Assembly (NCBI RefSeq): GCF_042678305.1
Contig: NZ_JBHUDT010000001.1
Length of the DNA stretch: 64,000 nt
Reading direction: 5' to 3' (one strand)
Source of the DNA: Gelatiniphilus marinus
GTDB lineage: Bacteria > Bacteroidota > Bacteroidia > Flavobacteriales > Flavobacteriaceae
A program made the translations under genes and the position numbers. The notes under the pieces were generated by a model. That model ran no database searches. It was not told where the DNA came from and saw only the letters and a program-made list of their open reading frames with translations. Shown piece by piece: positions 59,454 through 64,000 of this stretch (the stretch's first letter is position 1; each line of letters starts with the position of its first letter).

Positions 59454-60566
59454 CTAAGAAAACATATCTTTTACTTTTTCGAAAAATGATTTATCTGAAA
59501 TTTCTGGTTTGGGAGAAAAATGCTCGTCTTCTCTCATGCTTTCAAAAAATTCTTTTTGTTGTTTGTTTAATGTTTTGGGTGTCCATACGTTTACGTGCAC
59601 CAAGAGGTCGCCTTTGCCATAACCGTTAATACTGGGTATTCCTTTTCCGCGTAAGCGCAAAATTTTACCTGATTGTACGCCAGCTTCAACTTTTATGCGC
59701 ACTTTTCCTGTAACGGTATCTATTTCTTTTGATGTTCCTAAAACTGCATCGGGGTAACTAACATACAAATCGTAGTGCAAATTATCGCCTTCGCGCTGTA
59801 ATGTTGGGTGGTTTTGCTCTTCGATGGCTACTAATAAATCGCCAGAAATACCATTTCCGGGAGCGTCGTTTCCTTTTCCAGAAACTTTAAGCTGCATACC
59901 ATCTACAACACCAGCCGGTATTTTTATAGATACGGTTTCTTCGCTAAGTTTTAAACCTTGGGCATCGGCACCGGCTGGTTTATTATTTATGGTTTGTCCT
60001 GCGCCACCACAAGCATTACAAGGTGCAGACGATTGCATACGCCCTAAAATGGTGTTTGTAATACGGGTTACTTGCCCACTACCATTACAAGTAGAACAGG
60101 TTTTATATGTGGTTCCGGGTGCTTGTACTTTACGTTTTACCTTTATTTTTTTCTCTACGCCGTTGGCAATTTCCTCGAGTGTTAATTTTACGCGAATGCG
60201 CAGGTTACTGCCCTTTACACGGCGCTGACCTCCGCCAAAACCGGAAAAACCGCCACCAAATCCACCGCCAAAAATATCACCAAATTGACTGAATATATCA
60301 TCCATATTCATACCGCCACCGCCAAAACCGCTGCCACCATTCTCGAAGGCTTGGTGCCCAAATTGATCGTAACGTGCCTTTTTATCGGCATCGCTTAGTA
60401 CCTCGTAGGCTTCGGCAGCTTCTTTAAATTTTGTCTCTGCCTCTTTGTTGTCTGGATTTTTATCAGGGTGAAATTCTATCGCTTTTTTGCGGTATGCCTT
60501 TTTTATTTCGGCAGCACTGGCGCTTTTACCTACTCCTAATACTTCGTAATAATCTCTTTTAGCCAT
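59454..60566 (-). CDS. dnaJ: Chaperone protein DnaJ (two-repeat zinc region)
   Basis: DnaJ delivers substrates to DnaK. The 370 residues contain the J domain (YYEVLGVGKSASAAEIKKAYRKKAIEFHPDKNPDNKEAE with the HPD triad), a glycine-phenylalanine linker (GFGGGGMNMDDIFSQFGDIFGGGFGGGFSGFGGG), a zinc region, and the C-terminal substrate domains (SIKIPAGVVDGMQLKVSGKG; LRGKGIPSINGYGKGDLL). Only two CxxCxGxG repeats are present (CSTCNGSG and CNACGGAG), where E. coli has four, so a single zinc is predicted; this occurs in other Flavobacteriaceae. It follows grpE on the same strand (55 bases) and shares its promoter. dnaK is not in the window. Confidence 0.95.
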   Translation of the reverse strand: MAKRDYYEVLGVGKSASAAEIKKAYRKKAIEFHPDKNPDNKEAETKFKEAAEAYEVLSDADKKARYDQFGHQAFENGGSGFGGGGMNMDDIFSQFGDIFGGGFGGGFSGFGGGQRRVKGSNLRIRVKLTLEEIANGVEKKIKVKRKVQAPGTTYKTCSTCNGSGQVTRITNTILGRMQSSAPCNACGGAGQTINNKPAGADAQGLKLSEETVSIKIPAGVVDGMQLKVSGKGNDAPGNGISGDLLVAIEEQNHPTLQREGDNLHYDLYVSYPDAVLGTSKEIDTVTGKVRIKVEAGVQSGKILRLRGKGIPSINGYGKGDLLVHVNVWTPKTLNKQQKEFFESMREDEHFSPKPEISDKSFFEKVKDMFS

Positions 60567-60621
60567 ATTCTGTAGTAAATCCTTTTCTAATTAGAAAAAG
60601 GACTTTTTTAAATTAATTTAT

Positions 60622-61179
60622 TTACTGCCCAATTACAACTTTGGGGAATCTTATTATTTTATCGCCTAATGTGTAGCCTTTTTCAACTACATCAATAATT
60701 TTTCCTTTTAGGTCTTTTGATGGCGCCGGCACCTGGGTAACGGCTTCGTGGTTATCGGCATTAAAATCGTCGCCTTGGTTTATTGCCATGGCTTTTAAGC
60801 CTTTATGTTCCAAAGTTTTAACTAATTTTTGATAAATTAACAATACGCCTTTACGCAATTCTTCGGCTTCTTTGTCTTCTTCAATATGTGTTATTGCCCG
60901 TTCAAAATCGTCAAGAATTGGCAATAAGGTTAGCATTACATCTTCGCTGGCAGTTGCAAACAGTTCTATACGCTCTTTAGCGGTACGACGTTTGTAGTTT
61001 TCAAATTCTGCAAACAAACGCAAGAACTTATCTTTTTCTTGTTTTATTTCGTCTTTAAGTTTTTCTTCAACAGTTTGCTTTTGGGTTTGTTCTTCCTTGT
61101 TTTCTTCAACATCAACAGTTTCTGTTTGTGTGTTTTCGGCCTCTTGGGCTTCTATATTTTTCTTATCTTTTTTAGACAT
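60622..61179 (-). CDS. grpE: Nucleotide exchange factor GrpE
   Basis: GrpE releases ADP from DnaK. The 185 residues start with an acidic, disordered segment (QETEEEKTEEVN-like, rich in E, K, Q) followed by a long coiled coil (KEDKFLRLFAEFENYKRRTAKERIELFATASEDVMLTLLPILDDFERAI) and a beta domain (LEHKGLKAMAINQGDDFNADNHEAVTQVPAPS and GKIIDVVEKGYTLGDKIIRFPKVVIGQ). The last segment, GYTLGDKIIRFPKVVI, is highly conserved. A promoter (TTTG at 61247-61250 and TACTTTTG at 61218-61225, 21-base spacing) drives grpE-dnaJ. No CIRCE operator was seen. Confidence 0.96.
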   Translation of the reverse strand: MSKKDKKNIEAQEAENTQTETVDVEENKEEQTQKQTVEEKLKDEIKQEKDKFLRLFAEFENYKRRTAKERIELFATASEDVMLTLLPILDDFERAITHIEEDKEAEELRKGVLLIYQKLVKTLEHKGLKAMAINQGDDFNADNHEAVTQVPAPSKDLKGKIIDVVEKGYTLGDKIIRFPKVVIGQ

Positions 61180-61217
61180 TGTAAAATTAATTTATAGGCT
61201 TAACTAATTTGAGTTGG

Positions 61218-61250
61218 CAAAAGTACTGCCATTATTATAAAAATGTCAAA
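61218..61250 (-). promoter_or_regulatory. Promoter of grpE-dnaJ
   Basis: On the minus strand TTTG (61247-61250), 21-base spacer, TACTTTTG (61218-61225). The transcript would begin near 61211 with a leader of about 32 bases. No heat-shock CIRCE element is seen. Confidence 0.6.
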
Positions 61251-61339
61251 ATGTCATTAAAAAAATTTTAATATTTTTTTCACACAAAAGAGCAATCATT
61301 TGATTAATTTCGCAACTCAAATCTAAAAAAATCGAAATA

Positions 61340-61996
61340 ATGAAAAAAAGCATTGCCACACTATTTACCATAGCAACTATTGTTGTAAGTTTAAATAGCT
61401 GTAAAAACAAGGCCAAAGAAGCCAACACAAAAGACGCTGAAACGGTAGCAACTGCCGAGGCTACAGCGGAAAAATTCACAGCCAACGTAACCGAATCTAC
61501 AATTGAGTGGAAAGGATTTAAACCAACAGGCTCGCACAACGGCACCATTAACATCGAGAACGGTGTACTTAGCCTAAAGGACGGAAAAATTAACAGCGGT
61601 ACGTTTTTAATAGACATGAAGTCTATAACCGTTTTAGATATACCGAAAGAAGACGAAGGAAACGCAAAACTTGCTGGACATTTAAAAAACGCTGATTTTT
61701 TTGATGTTGAAAAATACCCGACTGCTGCTTTTGAAATTACCGGTTTTACAGAAACCGACGGAAAAACAATGTTATCTGGAAACTTAACCCTTAAAGAAAC
61801 CAAAAACAATGTAACGTTTCCTGTAACAGTAACCAATACAGATGGTGCTGTAACCTTAACCAGCGACACCTTTACCATAGACCGCTCTAAATGGAACGTA
61901 AAATATGGCTCTAAATCGTTTTTTGACAATTTAGGCGATAAATTTATTAACGATGATATCGAGCTTAAAATTTCAGTGAAGGCCACAAAGTCTTAA
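61340..61996 (+). CDS. YceI family protein, lipoprotein
   Basis: This 218-residue YceI-like protein has a lipoprotein signal (MKKSIATLFTIATIVVSLNSCKNK, cysteine at residue 21). After a linker rich in A, E and T (KEANTKDAETVATAEATAEKF) comes the YceI beta barrel: STIEWKGFKPTGSHNGTINIENGVLSLKDGKINSGTFLIDMKSITV, HLKNADFFDVEKYPTAAFEIT and NVTFPVTVTNTDGAVTLTSDTFTIDRSKWNVKYGS. YceI proteins bind isoprenoid-like lipids in their barrel. It diverges from grpE and is followed by a hairpin terminator (62019-62050). The putative role here is lipid binding in the periplasm. Confidence 0.9.
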   Translation: MKKSIATLFTIATIVVSLNSCKNKAKEANTKDAETVATAEATAEKFTANVTESTIEWKGFKPTGSHNGTINIENGVLSLKDGKINSGTFLIDMKSITVLDIPKEDEGNAKLAGHLKNADFFDVEKYPTAAFEITGFTETDGKTMLSGNLTLKETKNNVTFPVTVTNTDGAVTLTSDTFTIDRSKWNVKYGSKSFFDNLGDKFINDDIELKISVKATKS

Positions 61997-62018
61997 ACCT
62001 TTTTAAGCTTTAAACCCA

Positions 62019-62050
62019 AAGCCACTTTGCCAAGGTAAAGTGGCTTTTTT
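62019..62050 (+). terminator. Terminator after yceI
   Basis: AAGCCACTTT (62019-62028) pairs with AAAGTGGCTT (62037-62046), perfect 10-bp stem, 8-base loop, followed by T6. Confidence 0.9.
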
Positions 62051-62172
62051 GTTTTTGGCATAATTTGAATTTTTCAGAAAAAAAATATAAATTTGTTTGA
62101 TGCAGCAAGCAAACTAATTTTACAAACAGCCCCTACCCCAAAGCTAAAAAACCTTCAACAAAACACTAAGGC

Positions 62173-62766
62173 ATGAAAAAAATACATTCCGTTGAAGAGT
62201 ATATTGAAGAAAACGCACATTTTAGTGAAGCTTTAACCATTTTAAGGGCAATTATAAACACTACCGAACTTGAAGAAACCATAAAATGGAGCGCACCTGT
62301 ATATGCTTTGAACAACAAAAATGTAATAGGCTTAGGTGCTTTTAAAAAGCATTTTGGAATTTGGTTTTTTAACGGTGTGTTTTTAAAGGACAAACACCAA
62401 ATATTGGTAAATGCACAAGAGAAGAAAACAAAAGCATTACGGCAAATGCGTTTTAAATCGGTTAAAGATATTGATAAAAACATTGTTTTAGCTTATGTTA
62501 AAGAAGCCATTAAAAACCAAAAATTGGGTAAAGAAATTAAACCCGACCGCAGCAAAAAAGAAACCATTGTTCCAACAGAATTAAAAGCCGTTTTAGTTAA
62601 CGATTTAAAAACCAGCTTTGATAATTTATCGGCTTATAAACAGCGTGAATATTGCGACTACATTAGTTCGGCAAAAAGAGAGACTACCAAACAAACGCGC
62701 TTAGAAAAAATAAAACCCATGATTTTAAAAGGTATAGGATTAAACGATAAATATAAAAACTGTTAA
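62173..62766 (+). CDS. YdeI-like DUF1801/OmdA protein
   Basis: The 197 residues start with a DUF1801 domain (MKKIHSVEEYIEENAHFSEALTILRAIINTTELEETIKWSAPVYALNNKNVIGLGAFKKHFGIWFFNGVF). The C-terminal half (ELKAVLVNDLKTSFDNLSAYKQREYCDYISSAKRETTKQTRLEKIKPMIL) is the OmdA/YdeI domain typical of bacteriocin-protection-like proteins. In this phylum these are stand-alone cytoplasmic proteins of unknown role. It has no close partner gene: yceI is 176 bases upstream on the same strand and a small gene converges downstream. Confidence 0.82.
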   Translation: MKKIHSVEEYIEENAHFSEALTILRAIINTTELEETIKWSAPVYALNNKNVIGLGAFKKHFGIWFFNGVFLKDKHQILVNAQEKKTKALRQMRFKSVKDIDKNIVLAYVKEAIKNQKLGKEIKPDRSKKETIVPTELKAVLVNDLKTSFDNLSAYKQREYCDYISSAKRETTKQTRLEKIKPMILKGIGLNDKYKNC

Positions 62767-62942
62767 CTTTTAATACCGAAAAACACCTTCGAAAATAAAA
62801 ACCAAAACGTTTTTAACAACTAAAATAAACTTTTGCTCGCGTATTTGCACTGCCAAAATTTCACGACACCTATCTTAAAGCCCAAGGTTGTTATTCTTCC
62901 TACAACTTGTAATACAAAGCACATGCTAGTAGCTTTTCTATT

Positions 62943-62971
62943 AAAAAAAAAGACCATCTTTACAGACAGCC
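62943..62971 (-). terminator. GU-rich terminator of the small exported gene
   Basis: On the minus strand GGCTGTCT-gtaa-AGATGGTC with three G-U pairs is followed by a run of nine T, 45 bases after the stop of the gene at 63016. Confidence 0.65.
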
Positions 62972-63015
62972 TTTTTCACAATTTAACCTTAATTATTAAT
63001 ATTTGAACTCTATTT

Positions 63016-63321
63016 TTATGCTACTTTAGCTTTATTTATTTTTGGGAACAACCATTTAATATTTTCAACTTTTCTTGTACGGTTTAAATATATCCTAATG
63101 TCGCTGAAACTATAAGCTAGGTTTTCTTCTAGTACATTACCCTCTAATTTAGTTTCTGTTGTATTTACAATATTAAAAGTGGCAGGATTAGCTACTGTTG
63201 GTTTTGCATCATTAATTACAGAAGCTGTAGGTTCTGTTTTATCGCTTACTGGATGTTCTTGAGCATATGCAAAAGAAAAAGAGAGCAGTACGATTAATAA
63301 TGTGTAAATATTTGTTTTCAT
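63016..63321 (-). CDS. Small exported protein, function unknown
   Basis: This is a 101-residue protein with a signal peptide (MKTNIYTLLIVLLSFSFAYAQ). The mature part of 80 residues is polar (EHPVSDKTEPTASVINDAKPTVANPATFNIVNTTETKLEGN) and ends with a helical segment (LAYSFSDIRIYLNRTRKVENIKWLFPKINKAKVA). I recognise no family. The ATG 63321 is preferred to 63360, whose extra codons precede the signal peptide and overlap the promoter box at 63346-63353. A GU-rich hairpin terminator follows at 62943-62971, and the promoter has a 21-base spacing (63346-63377), so the unit is monocistronic. Confidence 0.65.
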   Translation of the reverse strand: MKTNIYTLLIVLLSFSFAYAQEHPVSDKTEPTASVINDAKPTVANPATFNIVNTTETKLEGNVLEENLAYSFSDIRIYLNRTRKVENIKWLFPKINKAKVA

Positions 63322-63345
63322 CAGATTTGGATTCGTTTGATGGTT

Positions 63346-63377
63346 CAAATATAAAATCACATTAAAGTTTAGCCCAA
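63346..63377 (-). promoter_or_regulatory. Promoter of the small exported gene
   Basis: On the minus strand TTG (63375-63377), 21-base spacer, TATATTTG (63346-63353). The transcript would begin near 63340, 19 bases upstream of ATG 63321. Confidence 0.65.
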
Positions 63378-63411
63378 TAAATTAGTTGTAACACATTGTA
63401 TTTTCGATTAC

Positions 63412-63432
63412 TAGAAAACGGTAGGTTTTCTA
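63412..63432. repeat. Inverted repeat TAGAAAAC/GTTTTCTA
   Basis: Perfect 8-bp arms with a 5-base spacer; no T run, so more likely an operator than a terminator. It lies 219 bases upstream of dapD and about 35 bases upstream of the minus-33 box of the small exported gene. Confidence 0.45.
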
Positions 63433-63623
63433 TCGATTAATAGTTAAAAAGCGTGTTTTTTTCGTTTAAATACACCTAAAATGCATTTCATCGATGTATT
63501 CATTTCCTTAAAAGTGAAAATTGATTATCATTTTATAAAAAAACATATTTTAAAACTGATATTTTTACCAAATACACAATCCATATTATAGCTATTTCGC
63601 TCTCTATTTTAAATCTTAGATAT

Positions 63624-63631
63624 TATATTTG
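63624..63631 (+). promoter_or_regulatory. Minus-7 box of dapD
   Basis: TATATTTG, 19 bases before ATG 63651. No minus-33 TTG at 17-23 bases. Confidence 0.5.
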
Positions 63632-63650
63632 CTTAAAATTATAAAGACTA

Positions 63651-64000
63651 ATGACAGACTTACAACAAACCATTGAAAACGCTTGGAATGATAGAGCACT
63701 TTTAAAAGAAGAAACCACTACAAACGCCATAAGAAAGGTTATAGACCTTTTAGACAAAGGCGAACTGCGCGTAGCCGAACCTATTGAAACAGGATGGCAA
63801 GTAAACGAATGGGTAAAAAAAGCCGTGGTTTTATATTTTCCTATTCAAAAAATGGAAACTATTGAAGCTGGCCCGATGGAGTTCCATGATAAAATACCTT
63901 TAAAAAGTGGCTATGCAGAAAAAGGCATACGCGTTGTACCACATGCCGTTGCCAGACACGGTGCTTATATTTCCAGCGGGACTATATTAATGCCCAGTTA
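63651..64000 (+). CDS. dapD: Tetrahydrodipicolinate N-succinyltransferase, partial (3' part beyond window)
   Basis: The frame starts at ATG 63651 (MTDLQQTIENAWNDRALLKEETTTNAI) and is open to the end of the window, 116 complete codons. KVIDLLDKGELRVAEPIETGWQVNEWVKKAVVLYFPIQKME is the N-terminal alpha domain of DapD, and the following GIRVVPHAVARHGAYISSGTILMPS is the beginning of the left-handed beta helix. DapD succinylates tetrahydrodipicolinate in the DAP pathway, which complements dapA and dapF in this window. A TATATTTG box (63624-63631) lies 19 bases upstream of ATG. The acyl-CoA-binding region is beyond the edge. Confidence 0.93.
   Translation, partial: MTDLQQTIENAWNDRALLKEETTTNAIRKVIDLLDKGELRVAEPIETGWQVNEWVKKAVVLYFPIQKMETIEAGPMEFHDKIPLKSGYAEKGIRVVPHAVARHGAYISSGTILMPS

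Larger units (their letters stand above)
63322..63650. other. 329-base divergent region before dapD
   Basis: Contains the promoter of the small exported gene, an inverted repeat TAGAAAAC-ggtag-GTTTTCTA (63412-63432), two ATCGAT words (63432, 63490) and the dapD box TATATTTG (63624-63631). Confidence 0.55.

Noticed and set aside
61246..61986. Open minus-strand frame of 246 codons
   Set aside because: It is antisense to yceI, a well-supported gene, and the encoded sequence is low-complexity in serine, valine and phenylalanine.
1..64000. tRNA, rRNA, CRISPR, prophage or insertion sequence
   Set aside because: I read both strands for cloverleaf arms, repeat-spacer arrays, integrases and transposases and saw none. 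A tRNAscan-SE and ISfinder run would be decisive.

Overview
This window is chromosomal DNA from a member of the Flavobacteriaceae (Bacteroidota). The evidence is the AT-rich composition, promoters of the TAnnTTTG type, families typical of that group (PorD/DUF4835, bacteroidetal omega subunit, DUF4271, DUF4296, DUF2279, DUF6913, two-repeat DnaJ) and a secreted enzyme with a type IX secretion sorting domain. I cannot name a genus. No rRNA, tRNA, CRISPR array, prophage or transposase was seen. Nearly everything is core metabolism and envelope biology.

Layout. 1-4856 (minus): T9SS gene porD (cut by the window edge), coaBC, omega subunit, bamD, dapA and a DUF6913 gene. 4915-6643 (plus): a 5'-nucleotidase split into two genes. 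6640-9496 (minus): three paralogous polytopic membrane proteins with a shared palindromic site in front of two of them. 9565-13033 (minus): ligA, prmC, GNAT. 13087-21041 (mostly plus): LEA-like lipoprotein, ribD, PNPOx-like, HAD, YigZ, dnaA, LMW phosphatase, a T9SS-exported sugar dehydrogenase and an RsmI-like methylase. 21065-25082 (minus): murein enzymes, GNAT and dapF. 25391-29247 (plus): HtrA, long GAPDH and a coiled-coil membrane protein. 29501-32989 (minus): fused B12 mutase IcmF. 33317-46171: PqqB-like hydrolase, DUF4197, saccharopine-dehydrogenase-like protein, pckA, a small probably frameshifted gene, hemD, then DPM synthase, pyrC, DUF4296, epimerase and tyrS. 46264-54685: small proteins, a VWA protein with a membrane partner, DinB-like, M28 peptidase, PPK2. 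54693-61179 (minus): sigma-54-type response regulator, MscS, ABC exporter pair, dnaJ and grpE. 61340-64000: YceI, YdeI-like, a small secreted protein and the start of dapD.

Functional themes. Lysine/diaminopimelate synthesis (dapA, dapF, dapD) is dispersed. Protein quality control is represented by HtrA, GrpE and DnaJ, and envelope biogenesis by BamD, MltG, PorD and YceI. Central carbon genes are GAPDH, PEP carboxykinase and IcmF.

The most unusual signals are not classical genes. There are two copies of a structured element (25170-25266 and 52779-52860) with conserved boxes around a variable hairpin. Palindromic repeats appear to have inserted in frame into prmC and twice into icmF. A 14-bp palindrome TTTTATCGATAAAA lies upstream of two of the three membrane paralogues. 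Four helically phased GTTAAA repeats precede htrA. All function calls rest on recognised motifs and remembered family features; no database search was run.
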